A stretch of DNA of 64,000 nt from JBDWFY01 sp965275915. Lineage in GTDB: Bacteria > Pseudomonadota > Alphaproteobacteria > Rhizobiales > Stappiaceae. Position numbers and translations under genes: made by a program. This document shows positions 42,541 to 51,787 of this stretch, piece by piece. Each line of letters opens with the position of its first letter. The stretch's first letter is position 1. A model generated the notes under the pieces. It was not told where the DNA came from. It saw only the letters and a program-made list of their open reading frames with translations, and ran no database searches. The DNA lies in the NCBI GenBank assembly GCA_965275915.1, contig CBDHYI010000007.1, positions 2,176,291 to 2,240,290 on the forward strand, in the 5' to 3' direction.

Positions 42541-44289
42541 GTGCAGGTAATTCAGATCTTGAAAAACGGACGGCGGGCCGGGAAAGTGGATGCGAGCGTG
42601 TCGAACAATCTAAATGGCGCCGAAGCGATGGTGCGAATGCTTGAGGCCCATGGCGTGCGGCACATTTTCGGGCTCTGCGGCGACACGACGCTTCCGTTTT
42701 ACGATGCCATGCTGCGGCTGAACCACACGATCAAACATGTGCTGACACGGGACGAGCGCTGCGCAGCCTATATGGCCGACGCCTATGCCCGCGTTACCGG
42801 CCGCGTCGGCGTATGCGAAGGTCCGTCCGGCGGCGGGGCGACTTACATTCTGCCCGGATTGATCGAAGCATCGGAGAGTTCCTACGCGGTTCTGGGCATC
42901 ACGACGGATATCTCCGTCGGCTCTTACGGCAAATATCCGCTGACGGAGGTCGACCAGGATGCCCTGATGAAGCCGTTGACGAAATGGAACACGGTGATCA
43001 GGCAGTCCGCCCATATCCCGCGTATGGTCCGGGCAGCGTTTCGGGCCATGACCACCGGGCGGCCGGGCGCGGCTCACCTCGGGCTGCCCTATGACATTCA
43101 GTATGACCGGGTCGACGCCGGCGATATCTGGGCGGATGCCAGACACGCAACGTTTCCCGCCTATCCGGCGCGGCCCGAGCCCGGAGCCGCAAGGGCGGCC
43201 GTCGAGGCCATTCTGTCCGCCAGAAACCCCTTGATCGTCTGCGGCGGAGGGGTTGTCATTGCCGGTGCCATGGCCGAGTTGAGCCGCCTTGCCCGGCGGT
43301 TGGATATACCGGTCGCGACCTCGATATCCGGTCAGGGCAGTCTTGCCGATACGCATCCGAACTGCGTCGGTGTTGTGGGATCAAACGGCGGCACCGACGA
43401 GACCTGGGAACTGATGGAGGCGGCGGATCTGGTCGTGTTCATGGGATGTCGGGCCGGATCGACCACGACTGCACGGTGGGAGGCGCCGGGCCCCGGAACG
43501 CGCATTGTTCATTTTGACAGCGACCCGATGGTCGTCGGAGCCAACTATCGGACCGAGGTCGGCGTCGTCGGCGACCTCCTGTTGTCGCTTCAGGAAGTCA
43601 ATGGCGAACTGGACCGGATCGGCGACGCGGGCCATGAGTTTGGCGGCGCGGCAGCGGTCGCGGATATCAAGCGCCGGAAATTTGAACTGTTTGACAGGCT
43701 GGCAGACAGTCTTGAGACGCCGATCCGCCCCGAGCGGGTTATCGGCGCGCTGATGAAGGTGCTTCCGGAGGAGGCGGTGATCCTGTCCGATCCGGGCACG
43801 TCCTGCCCCTATTTTTCCGCCTACTACCGTCAGCCGAAGGCCGGGAGGTATTTTATCACCAACCGGGCGCACGGCGCGCTCGGTTATGCGCTTTCGGCAG
43901 CGCTGGGAGCCTGGTACGGGCGGCCGGACAGCAAGATCGTGGCGATGATGGGGGACGGTTCTTTCGGGTTTACGGCGGGGGAACTGGAGACTGTGACCCG
44001 GTTGCGCGCGCCGATCACCTACATTGTTTTCTCCAACGGCAGTTACGGATGGATCAAAGCGAGCCAGTATGCCGACTGCGATCGGCGCTACTACAATGTC
44101 GACTTCAATCGCACCGATCAGGCTGCCGTTGCCGCTGCCTACGGTATCAAATCGTGGCGCGTGGACAATCCGGAGCAGCTTGAATCCGTTTTGAAGGAGG
44201 CTGTCGATTTTGACGGTCCGACCCTGATTGATGTTATCTGCCAGCCGCTTGAGGAGGCCAACGCGCCGGTGCGCCGTTGGATGGGATGA
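42541..44289 (+). CDS. ThDP-dependent enzyme, acetolactate synthase-like
   Basis: Up to 582 residues with the three-domain layout of the acetolactate synthase/benzoylformate decarboxylase group. The cofactor-activating glutamate is E72 (LTRDERCAAYMADAYAR), and the ThDP-Mg motif is GDGSFGFTAGELETVTRL ending at SNGSYG, in the C-terminal domain. It catalyses decarboxylation or C-C bond chemistry on a 2-oxo acid, but the key specificity residues cannot be read here. The start is uncertain: GTG at 42541, or a GTG at 42586 closer to the conserved region. No small regulatory subunit is adjacent, arguing against a biosynthetic acetolactate synthase. Confidence 0.88.
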   Translation: MQVIQILKNGRRAGKVDASVSNNLNGAEAMVRMLEAHGVRHIFGLCGDTTLPFYDAMLRLNHTIKHVLTRDERCAAYMADAYARVTGRVGVCEGPSGGGATYILPGLIEASESSYAVLGITTDISVGSYGKYPLTEVDQDALMKPLTKWNTVIRQSAHIPRMVRAAFRAMTTGRPGAAHLGLPYDIQYDRVDAGDIWADARHATFPAYPARPEPGAARAAVEAILSARNPLIVCGGGVVIAGAMAELSRLARRLDIPVATSISGQGSLADTHPNCVGVVGSNGGTDETWELMEAADLVVFMGCRAGSTTTARWEAPGPGTRIVHFDSDPMVVGANYRTEVGVVGDLLLSLQEVNGELDRIGDAGHEFGGAAAVADIKRRKFELFDRLADSLETPIRPERVIGALMKVLPEEAVILSDPGTSCPYFSAYYRQPKAGRYFITNRAHGALGYALSAALGAWYGRPDSKIVAMMGDGSFGFTAGELETVTRLRAPITYIVFSNGSYGWIKASQYADCDRRYYNVDFNRTDQAAVAAAYGIKSWRVDNPEQLESVLKEAVDFDGPTLIDVICQPLEEANAPVRRWMG

Positions 44290-44324
44290 GCGTGTCAGGA
44301 CATACGGTGCACGGCGCGAACGGT

Positions 44325-45212
44325 TCAGATTGCGTAAATCTGCATCTCCGTGCGCGCACGGTCGTAGAAGGCTTGCCCGAGAGCCGAAAGGCTGCGGGAC
44401 CTGTGCCGGATCAACGCCATATCGAGCGTCACGTTCGGGTGGAACGGTCTGACGACATATCCCTTGCCGTCGTCAAAAGCCAATGTAAAGGGATCGATCA
44501 AGGCCACACCGAGTCCCGTTTTGACAAATTCCAGGAGAGAACGGAACAGATGCGACTGGCCCCTGATCCGCCAGCGGCTGCCCGAGCTCAGAAACAGCTC
44601 CTTGGTCCGGTGGTAGGTCATGTGGTTGTCCCCCATCACGATAAAGGGGACATCGCTCAGATCGTCCGGACCCACCGACTGAAGCGCCGCAAGCGGGCTG
44701 TCGCGGGGGATGGCAAGCTGACAGACAAAGCGCATATGCTCGCAAACAAGGCTGTCATCATAAACCGGCAGCTCGCAGATGCCGATTTCGTTGAGGCCGG
44801 ACGCCACCCATTGCTGGATGTTTCTGGAATACCGGGTTTGAAGCGAAACATCGACGTCGGGATGGTCCCTGACGAAATCCGATACCAGTCCCGTCATAAA
44901 CCCGAAGGAAATGGCATGGGTGCAGACAATCTGCAAAGTGCCGGCTCTTTGATTCTGCAGATCCGTGATCGCAAGGCTGACCTGATTGAGCCCGCGCACG
45001 ACGGTATCGATTTCCCGAAAGAGAATCATCGCCTCGGGCGTCGGCACAAGCCGGCCTTTCTCCCGATCAAACAGTTTCAGTTTGGTCTGGCTTTCAATTT
45101 GCGCCAGCAGATTGCTGATCGCCGGTTGGGAAATGCCAAGACTGTCCGCCGCTGCCGTGACAGTGCCGGTCTCGATGACGGCATGAAGGGCCTGCAACGG
45201 TCTGAAACGCAT
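44325..45212 (-). CDS. LysR family transcriptional regulator
   Basis: 295 residues. The N-terminal helix-turn-helix LQALHAVIETGTVTAAADSLGISQPAISNLL is followed by a periplasmic-binding-protein-like co-inducer domain. Divergent from the muconate-cycloisomerase-like gene, with a palindromic site right before its start codon, so it probably activates the operon from 45303 (oxidoreductase, TRAP transporter) and represses itself, the usual LysR arrangement. The inducer is unknown. Confidence 0.92.
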   Translation of the reverse strand: MRFRPLQALHAVIETGTVTAAADSLGISQPAISNLLAQIESQTKLKLFDREKGRLVPTPEAMILFREIDTVVRGLNQVSLAITDLQNQRAGTLQIVCTHAISFGFMTGLVSDFVRDHPDVDVSLQTRYSRNIQQWVASGLNEIGICELPVYDDSLVCEHMRFVCQLAIPRDSPLAALQSVGPDDLSDVPFIVMGDNHMTYHRTKELFLSSGSRWRIRGQSHLFRSLLEFVKTGLGVALIDPFTLAFDDGKGYVVRPFHPNVTLDMALIRHRSRSLSALGQAFYDRARTEMQIYAI

Positions 45213-45214
45213 AT

Positions 45215-45235
45215 GATATCACTTTTTATGATGTC
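45215..45235. promoter_or_regulatory. Candidate LysR binding site
   Basis: GATATCA-CTTTTTA-TGATGTC is an inverted repeat with one mismatch and contains a T-N11-A pattern, in the divergent region between lysR and the enolase-superfamily gene. Confidence 0.5.
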
Positions 45236-45302
45236 ATTCGGAAGTAATAGTATTTGAAATTATAGGATGGTCAATAAAAACTGAGAGTGTGAGGCAAGTG
45301 GC

Positions 45303-46442
45303 GTGACGGCATCTGAACAAACAATATCGATGATGGAGGTCCGGCATCTTAAGGTGCCCGTCAATGCCCGCCGCGATCACGGGATCGGTTCGGTTAAACA
45401 CGCCATTGACGCCGTTGTTGTCACGCTTGGGGATGAAAGCGGAGAGACCGGCTATGGCGAAGCGGCCACGTGGTCGGTGTTTACGGGATCGGCCGAGGCC
45501 GGTTTTGCGGCGCTTGACCGTTATATCCGGCCGTATGTCGTCGGTCGGCCGGTGGCGGACCGGGCTGCCATCATGCAGGATGCCGCCGCGGCGGTCGCCC
45601 ATTGCACGGAAGCCAAGGCGGCGCTCGAAACCGCGCTTCTCGATTTACAGGGGCGCCGGAGCGGACTGCCGGTCTGGGCGCTGCTTGGCGGCAGGTATCG
45701 GGATCGCATTCCGCTGTCCTGCTCAATTGCGGATCCCGAGTTCGACAACGATCTTCGGCTGATGGAACGGCTGAAACAGGACGGTGTCCGTATCATCAAG
45801 GTCAAGACGGGCTTTGCCGGTCATGCTTTTGATATGATGCGTCTTGAGAGGCTGCGCAATGACTTCCCGGAGTTCGATATCCGCGTGGATTACAATCAGG
45901 GCCTCCATCACGACACCGCCATTGCCTGCGTCAGGGACATCGCGCAGTTCCGGCCGACTTTCATCGAGCAGCCCGTGAAGGCGCATCTCCGCGGTCTGAT
46001 GGCAAAGATCCGTGACGCGATAGACGTGCCGCTGCTGGCGGATGAGAGTGTCTTCGGTCCGGAAGACATGCAGACCGCAATTGCGATGCAGCTTGCCGAC
46101 GGCGTATCGGTAAAGATTATGAAGGCTGGCGGCCTGTCTCGGGCGCAGACCGTCGCGAAAATGGCCGCTTCCGTGGGAATGTCGGCCTATGGCGGGGACA
46201 TGTTTGAAACCGGTCTGGCGCATTTGGCGGGAACGCACATGATTGCGGCAACGCCTGAAATCACCCTCGGATGCGAGTTCTATCAGGCGGGTTATTTTCT
46301 GGTTGAAGATATTCTTGAAGAGGTGTTTCCGGTTGACAACGGCGATGTGATTGTCCCGTCCGGCCCCGGCCTGGGGATACGCGTGGACGAGGACAAACTG
46401 GCCCGGTTTTCGGTGCGTTTCAGCGATGGAGCGGGCGGATGA
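45303..46442 (+). CDS. Mandelate racemase/muconate lactonizing enzyme family protein
   Basis: 379 residues of the enolase superfamily. The catalytic lysines K-x-K lie in IIKVKTGFAG, metal ligands are the Asp of VDYNQG, the Glu of FIEQPVK and the Asp/Glu of ADESVFG, and the second-side lysine is in VKIMKAGG. This lysine arrangement marks the muconate-cycloisomerase subgroup (cycloisomerases, dipeptide epimerases, N-succinylamino-acid racemases). It probably epimerises or cycloisomerises a carboxylate. It starts with GTG, with GAGG upstream, and its stop overlaps the next gene (ATGA). Pairing with a DAO-family oxidoreductase hints at an amino-acid derivative. Confidence 0.88.
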   Translation: MTASEQTISMMEVRHLKVPVNARRDHGIGSVKHAIDAVVVTLGDESGETGYGEAATWSVFTGSAEAGFAALDRYIRPYVVGRPVADRAAIMQDAAAAVAHCTEAKAALETALLDLQGRRSGLPVWALLGGRYRDRIPLSCSIADPEFDNDLRLMERLKQDGVRIIKVKTGFAGHAFDMMRLERLRNDFPEFDIRVDYNQGLHHDTAIACVRDIAQFRPTFIEQPVKAHLRGLMAKIRDAIDVPLLADESVFGPEDMQTAIAMQLADGVSVKIMKAGGLSRAQTVAKMAASVGMSAYGGDMFETGLAHLAGTHMIAATPEITLGCEFYQAGYFLVEDILEEVFPVDNGDVIVPSGPGLGIRVDEDKLARFSVRFSDGAGG

Positions 46443-47686
46443 GCCGGCCGGGATCCATTGTTGTCGTCGGGGCGGGGATCGTCGGCGTGTCCAGCGCGAT
46501 CTGGTTGCGTCGCGCGGGCATCGAGGTGACGCTGATCGACCGCCTGGAACCCGGAATGGGAACATCCTATGGGAATGCCGGAGTTCTGGCGGCTTGCTCC
46601 GTGGCGCCGGTCACCGGGCCGGGGCTAATCGGCAAGGCGCCCGGACTTTTGCTGGACCCGAACTTTCCCCTGTTTTTGCGGTGGCTCTATCTGCCGCGGC
46701 TTTTGCCCTGGCTTGTCCGGTATCTTTCGCACGCAAACGATGCCGACACCCGGCGCATCGCGCGCGATCTGGCTCCGATTACCTCCGACAGTGTGGAACA
46801 GCACCGCGCGCTGGCCGGTGAAACCGGTGCCGCCGATTGGCTGCAGGACTCTTTTTACAGCTTTGCCTATCGGTCACGCGCAGACTTTGATGCCGATTCC
46901 TATGTTTGGGATCTCAGACGCGAGGCCGGCTTCGTTCCCGATCTGGTTGAGGGGGAGGCCGTAAGGGATGTCGAGCCGGCACTCGGACCGTCGATCGGTT
47001 TGCTCGCGATGATGAAGCATCACGGCTATATCCTCGATCCGGCAAAATATGTTCAGGCACTGGCACAGGAACTGGTCAGGTCGGGCGGTACGATCGCCCG
47101 GGCTGACGTGAAAGACTTTGAGCTGCAAAAAGGGCGCGTCCACAAGGTCCTGACAGACCAGGGCCCGTTTGAATGCGACGGGGTCGTGATGGCCACGGGG
47201 GCATGGTCGAACGAACTGATGCTCAAGCTCGGCCTGTCCGTGCCGCTGGAATCGGAACGCGGATATCATATTGTTTTCAAATCCCCTTCCATCCGTCTCA
47301 CGCATCCGATTATGGTTGCAAGCGGCAAGTTTGTCGCAACACCGATGGCGGAGGGTATGCGGTGCGCAGGAATTGTCGAGTTCGGAGGGTTGGAGGCGGA
47401 ACCGTCGCGGGCGCCGCTTGCGCTTTTGCGGAAACAGGTTCGTCAGACATTTCCGATGCTTGACTATGAATCGGAGGAGGAATGGCTGGGTCATCGCCCG
47501 GCCCCTTCGGACAGCCTGCCGCTGATCGGCGAGATCGGCAAGACAGGCATATACAGTGCCTACGGGCACCACCATATTGGCCTGACCGGTGGTCCGAAAA
47601 CCGGTCGGTTGATCGCCGACATGATTGTCGGTGTTCCACTGAATATCGACGTTTCGCGATATCAGCCGGATCGGTTTCTTCAATGA
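46439..47686 (+). CDS. FAD-dependent oxidoreductase, D-amino acid dehydrogenase-like
   Basis: 415 residues. The FAD motif IVVVGAGIVGVSSAIWLRRAG is followed by GMGTSYGNAGVLAACSVAP and a C-terminal YGHHHIGLTGGPKTGRLIAD, as in DadA-type enzymes that dehydrogenate D-amino acids or similar amines. It is coupled by ATGA overlap to the enolase-superfamily gene and precedes the TRAP transporter genes, so the imported compound may be a D-amino or N-substituted amino acid. The substrate is inferred. Confidence 0.89.
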   Translation: MSRPGSIVVVGAGIVGVSSAIWLRRAGIEVTLIDRLEPGMGTSYGNAGVLAACSVAPVTGPGLIGKAPGLLLDPNFPLFLRWLYLPRLLPWLVRYLSHANDADTRRIARDLAPITSDSVEQHRALAGETGAADWLQDSFYSFAYRSRADFDADSYVWDLRREAGFVPDLVEGEAVRDVEPALGPSIGLLAMMKHHGYILDPAKYVQALAQELVRSGGTIARADVKDFELQKGRVHKVLTDQGPFECDGVVMATGAWSNELMLKLGLSVPLESERGYHIVFKSPSIRLTHPIMVASGKFVATPMAEGMRCAGIVEFGGLEAEPSRAPLALLRKQVRQTFPMLDYESEEEWLGHRPAPSDSLPLIGEIGKTGIYSAYGHHHIGLTGGPKTGRLIADMIVGVPLNIDVSRYQPDRFLQ

Positions 47687-47737
47687 AAGCCATCCAAATT
47701 GTCAAAAACCGGACGTCTCTTTCCAGGGAGAAAACAA

Positions 47738-48727
47738 ATGAAAAACCATCTGACCAAACTATCTGCCGCCCTTTTTGTGACAACCGGCCTGACCGCCGGA
47801 ACGGCAGCGGTTGCTGCTGAAAAGTGGGACCTGCCGATGGCCTATGCCGGCTCGAATTTTCATTCGGTGACCGGAGCGGAATTTGCCAAGTGCATTACAA
47901 CGGGAACAGGCGGCGAAATTGAAGTTACGACGCATCCGGGTGGGTCGCTGTTCCCCGGCGCGCAGATCAAACGCGCTGTCCAGACCGGACAGGTTCCGAT
48001 AGGGGAACGCCTGCTGTCCGGCCATCAGAACGAAAGCGCCATTTTCGGCGTCGACTCAATTCCGTTCCTTGCGACATCTTTTGACGATGCGGAAAAGCTC
48101 TGGAAGGCTGCGAAGCCGACATTGGAGGGCGTCCTGGCAGACCAGAACCTGACGCTTTTGTATTCCGTGCCGTGGCCGCCTCAGGGGCTTTATTTCAAGA
48201 AGGAAGTTGATGAAGTTGCCGACATGGAAGGTCTCAAGTTCCGCTCCTACAACAATGCGACGGCCCGGCTTGCCGAATTGACCGGTATGCTTCCCGTTCA
48301 GATCGAGGCGGCTGAAATCAGCCAGGCATTCGCAACCGGCGTCGCCGAGTCGATGGTATCCTCCGGCTCCACCGGATATGACCGGAAGGTTTGGGAAAGC
48401 TTGACGCATTTCTATGAAGTCGATGCATGGCTGCCCAGAAATTACATGCTGATCAACACAGATGTCTGGAACGGTGTCAGTGACGCGAACAAAAACATCA
48501 TCAAAGCCTGCGCCGATTTCGCCGAATATGCCGGAACCTGGCGGGCCAAGGAGTATACCGGCTTCACGCTTCAGGGATTGCGTGACGGCGGCATGACGGT
48601 CGGCCCGGCAAGCGACAAGCTGCAGGGGGAACTGCAGGAAGTCGGCAAGACGATGACCTCCGAATGGCTGGAAGCGGCCGGGGACGGCGGCAAAGCAATT
48701 GTCGATGCGTTTAACGCGTCTCAATAA
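47738..48727 (+). CDS. dctP: TRAP transporter solute-binding protein DctP
   Basis: 329 residues. The signal peptide runs through LTKLSAALFVTTGLTAGTAAVAA with mature start EKWDLPMAY. Family features are GEIEVTTHPGGSLF, QVPIGERLLSGHQN and GLKFRSYNNATARL, which includes the arginine that contacts the ligand carboxylate in many DctP proteins. It captures a carboxylated solute in the periplasm for the DctQM permease. The ATG at 47738 is chosen because GGGAG precedes it. A hairpin follows the stop. Confidence 0.92.
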   Translation: MKNHLTKLSAALFVTTGLTAGTAAVAAEKWDLPMAYAGSNFHSVTGAEFAKCITTGTGGEIEVTTHPGGSLFPGAQIKRAVQTGQVPIGERLLSGHQNESAIFGVDSIPFLATSFDDAEKLWKAAKPTLEGVLADQNLTLLYSVPWPPQGLYFKKEVDEVADMEGLKFRSYNNATARLAELTGMLPVQIEAAEISQAFATGVAESMVSSGSTGYDRKVWESLTHFYEVDAWLPRNYMLINTDVWNGVSDANKNIIKACADFAEYAGTWRAKEYTGFTLQGLRDGGMTVGPASDKLQGELQEVGKTMTSEWLEAAGDGGKAIVDAFNASQ

Positions 48728-48733
48728 GATCAT

Positions 48734-48763
48734 ACGGACGGCGGGAGATTTCCCGCCGTCCGT
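48734..48763 (+). terminator. Stem-loop between dctP and dctQ
   Basis: ACGGACGGCGGGA and TCCCGCCGTCCGT form a perfect 13-bp stem around a 4-base loop, followed by TCTCTTATG. It lies 7 bp after the dctP stop and probably stabilises the dctP message or partly terminates transcription, lowering permease output. Confidence 0.7.
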
Positions 48764-48831
48764 TCTCTTATGACGGGGTTCGCCTGTCGTACGGTTGGAA
48801 CTCAGGAATGACCATGAGGGGGCATGGCGCC

Positions 48832-49356
48832 ATGCGGTTCGTTCGCACTTTTTTGGATTTTCTCTATCAGGTATCGGGTGTTGCGGCTGCCCTGTGCCTG
48901 ATCGCAATACTTTTTCTGATCGTCGTTCAGATGCTGGCACGATGGACGGGTGAAGTGTTCGCCGGCGCGCCGGAATATGCCGGCTATGCCATGGCGGCTG
49001 CCAGCTTTCTCGCCTTTGCAAATGCGCTCAACCGCGGTTCGCACATTCGGGTTTCCATTCTGATCAACGCCGTTGGTCCCAAACTGCAACGGCTTCTCGA
49101 AACGTGGTGTTTCGCGATCGGAACGGCCATTGCCTGGTATTTTGTCTGGTATGCGGTCCGGTTTGCCTACTGGTCCTGGAAGTTTAACGATGTCAGTCAG
49201 GGACAGGATGTGACACCGCTATGGATTCCGCAATCGGTCATGGTTTTCGGGGCGGTCGTGCTGGCGATCGCGCTCACCGACCACCTGATACAACTGATTT
49301 TCCACGGTAATCATCGCATTTCAAGCGATCTGGTTGACCAGAGCCACGCGGAGTAA
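48832..49356 (+). CDS. dctQ: TRAP transporter small permease DctQ
   Basis: About 174 residues with four predicted membrane segments, beginning FLYQVSGVAAALCLIAILFLIVV-like hydrophobic sequence, and the loop ALNRGSHIRVSILI found in many DctQ subunits. It complexes with DctM. The ATG at 48832 is preferred because AGGGGG lies nine bases upstream; an ATG at 48808 has AGGA too close. It ends five bases before dctM. Confidence 0.88.
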   Translation: MRFVRTFLDFLYQVSGVAAALCLIAILFLIVVQMLARWTGEVFAGAPEYAGYAMAAASFLAFANALNRGSHIRVSILINAVGPKLQRLLETWCFAIGTAIAWYFVWYAVRFAYWSWKFNDVSQGQDVTPLWIPQSVMVFGAVVLAIALTDHLIQLIFHGNHRISSDLVDQSHAE

Positions 49357-49360
49357 AGCC

Positions 49361-50677
49361 ATGGAAAACGTTTCGATCATCATTCTGTTTCTGTTCGTTC
49401 TCTTTACGCTGCTGGGCACCGGAGTCTGGGTTGGCCTGGCCCTTATGGGCGTTGCTTGGGTCGGCATGGAACTGTTCACGACCCGGCCGGTTGGCGATGT
49501 CATGCTCACCACCATCTGGTCGGCGTCCTCGTCCTGGACGCTGACGGCATTGCCGTTGTTCATCTGGATGGGTGAAATTCTCTATCGGACCCGATTATCC
49601 GAGGATATGTTCCGGGGTCTTTCACCCTGGATGGGCGGTCTGCCCGGCGGGCTTGTGCACACGAATATCGTGGGATGTACCGTTTTCGCGGCGGTTTCGG
49701 GCTCCTCTGCCGCAACCTTGACCACGGTCGGCAAAATGTCGATTCCGGAACTCAGAAAGCGCAGCTATCCGGAGCCCATGGTTATCGGGACTTTGGCTGG
49801 GGCCGCGACACTCGGCCTCATGATCCCGCCCTCACTCACACTGATTGTCTACGGCGTGACAATCAATGAGAGCATTTCAAAACTGTTCTTTGCCGGGATT
49901 TTGCCGGGGCTCTTTCTGGCTTTGATGTTCATGGCCTATGTCGCCATCTATTCCCGTGCGTCCAAAAGCTGGAATCCGGATGCGGAGCCGGCGATGAGCT
50001 TTTCCGAAAAGGTTGCGAATTCCCGATTTCTGATCCCTGTGATCTGCCTGATCCTGGTTGTGATCGGTTCCATGTATCTGGGATTTGCCACAGCGACCGA
50101 AGCGGCGGCATTCGGGGTCATCGGAGCGCTCATTCTGGCTGCCAGCCAGGGGTCTCTGAACTGGAAAACATTCACCGAAAGCCTGATGGGTGCGACACGC
50201 ACATCGGCCATGATCGCCCTCATTCTCGCCGGCGCGGCGTTCTTGTCGCTGTCGATGGGGTTCACCGGGCTTCCCAGAGGCCTTGCCAACCTGATTGCTG
50301 AACTGGAGCTTTCAAAATTTGAACTGCTGATGGTTCTCCTGGTCTTCTACATCATTCTTGGCATGTTCCTGGACGGTATCAGTTCCGTTGTCCTGACAAT
50401 GGCCGTTGTCGAGCCGATGATCCGGGCCGCCGGGATTGACCTGATCTGGTTCGGCATCTTCATCGTGGTGGTGGTTGAAATGGCACAGATCACCCCGCCC
50501 ATCGGTTTCAATCTCTTTGTGTTGCAGGGCATGACCAGCCACGAGATGAGTTTCATTGCCCGCGCGGCCTTCCCGATGTTCCTGATCATGGTGCTTATGG
50601 TGTTCGTGCTGATCGCGTTTCCTGAACTTGCAACATGGTTGCCGGACAATATCCGGCAGGGGCCGGGCGGCGGGTAG
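49361..50677 (+). CDS. dctM: TRAP transporter large permease DctM
   Basis: 438 residues, about twelve hydrophobic segments. Family motifs: LPLFIWMGEILYRTRLSEDM, GCTVFAAVSGSSAATLTTVGKMSIPEL and TPPIGFNLFVLQGM. It is the Na+-coupled transport subunit. GGAG lies eight bases before the ATG at 49361. Part of the enolase-DAO-dctPQM operon regulated by the divergent LysR gene, so it should import the substrate of those enzymes. Confidence 0.93.
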   Translation: MENVSIIILFLFVLFTLLGTGVWVGLALMGVAWVGMELFTTRPVGDVMLTTIWSASSSWTLTALPLFIWMGEILYRTRLSEDMFRGLSPWMGGLPGGLVHTNIVGCTVFAAVSGSSAATLTTVGKMSIPELRKRSYPEPMVIGTLAGAATLGLMIPPSLTLIVYGVTINESISKLFFAGILPGLFLALMFMAYVAIYSRASKSWNPDAEPAMSFSEKVANSRFLIPVICLILVVIGSMYLGFATATEAAAFGVIGALILAASQGSLNWKTFTESLMGATRTSAMIALILAGAAFLSLSMGFTGLPRGLANLIAELELSKFELLMVLLVFYIILGMFLDGISSVVLTMAVVEPMIRAAGIDLIWFGIFIVVVVEMAQITPPIGFNLFVLQGMTSHEMSFIARAAFPMFLIMVLMVFVLIAFPELATWLPDNIRQGPGGG

Positions 50678-50680
50678 GGT

Positions 50681-51628
50681 TTGTCTCTTCTTTCGCCCTT
50701 TTGCCTGCTGGCGCGGCACGGCAAGTTGGTTCTCGTCGCGGGACTGATTGTCGGCATAGCCGCACCCGGTCTTGCGTTGGCTCTGAAGGACTGGCTGCCG
50801 CAACTGGTCGCGCTGCTGCTCTTTGTGGCGGCGTTGCGCATCGGTCCCGTCGAAGCGGCCGGCAAACTCTCGCAACTCAGGAGCGGTATTTGGACCCTCT
50901 TGGTTCTTCAGGTCGGCGTGCCCTGTCTCCTGGCCTTGTTTTTTGCGCTGACCGGCCTGTCCGGTCCGCTCATAACCGCGCTTGTTGTGATGACGGCGGC
51001 GTCGACAATTTCCGGCAGTCCCAATCTGACGCTGCTCACCGGACACAACCCGGCCCCCGCGTTGCGCTTATTGATCGGAGGCACGGCGATACTGCCTTTG
51101 ACCGTGTTGCCGGTTTTCTGGATTTTTCCGCCCATCGATTCATCCGGCGCCGTAGCATCGGCATCGCTTCGGCTGCTCGCACTCATCAGCGTTTCGACTG
51201 CGCTTGCCTTTGCCGTCCGACATTTCTGGCTCAGAAATCCCGGCAACCAGGGTCTTCAGGCGATCGATGGGCTTTCGGCTCTGCTCATGGCGGTTCTTGT
51301 CGTGGGCCTCATGTCGGCCATCGGTCCGGCGCTCTTTCATGATCCGGCCCGGCTGCTGTTTGTTTTGATCATTGCGTTTGCCGCAAATTTCGGACTGCAG
51401 GCTGTCACATTTGTTCTGCTGAAAAACCATCGGGACGCGGACGACCGGGTCGCCAGATCCATTGTCGCCGGTAACCGCAACATGGCGCTGTTTCTTGCCG
51501 CTCTTCCTGCGAGCATTACCGATCCGATTCTGCTCTTCATCGGCTGTTATCAGGTGCCGATGTATCTCACACCCATATTGCTGGCTCCGCTTTATCGAAG
51601 AGCGAAGCGGGCCAATCCGGCCCGGTAG
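50681..51628 (+). CDS. BASS-like (bile acid:sodium symporter-type) membrane transporter
   Basis: About 315 residues, nine to ten predicted membrane segments arranged as two inverted repeats, with the polar crossover stretch TAASTISGSPNLTLLTGHNP and a second region IVAGNRNMALFLAALP that resemble the discontinuous helices of BASS transporters. It lies four bases after dctM, so it is in the operon. The start is uncertain; TTG at 50681 has only a weak ribosome site. It might export a product or import a second anion. Assignment to the family is moderate. Confidence 0.7.
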   Translation: MSLLSPFCLLARHGKLVLVAGLIVGIAAPGLALALKDWLPQLVALLLFVAALRIGPVEAAGKLSQLRSGIWTLLVLQVGVPCLLALFFALTGLSGPLITALVVMTAASTISGSPNLTLLTGHNPAPALRLLIGGTAILPLTVLPVFWIFPPIDSSGAVASASLRLLALISVSTALAFAVRHFWLRNPGNQGLQAIDGLSALLMAVLVVGLMSAIGPALFHDPARLLFVLIIAFAANFGLQAVTFVLLKNHRDADDRVARSIVAGNRNMALFLAALPASITDPILLFIGCYQVPMYLTPILLAPLYRRAKRANPAR

Positions 51629-51787
51629 GAATCCTCTCCCGGTTATCTCCCTGCAATGGTTGCCATAAAGACCTTAATCGCTATTGTGCAGTCTGATGAA
51701 AGGGGCCGCTCGATGACGGGTCTGGGGATGGGACATGGTTCCCGGTTCCGGAGCGTTGAGAAGAGAAGCGGTGACAAGGGAGGTCGA

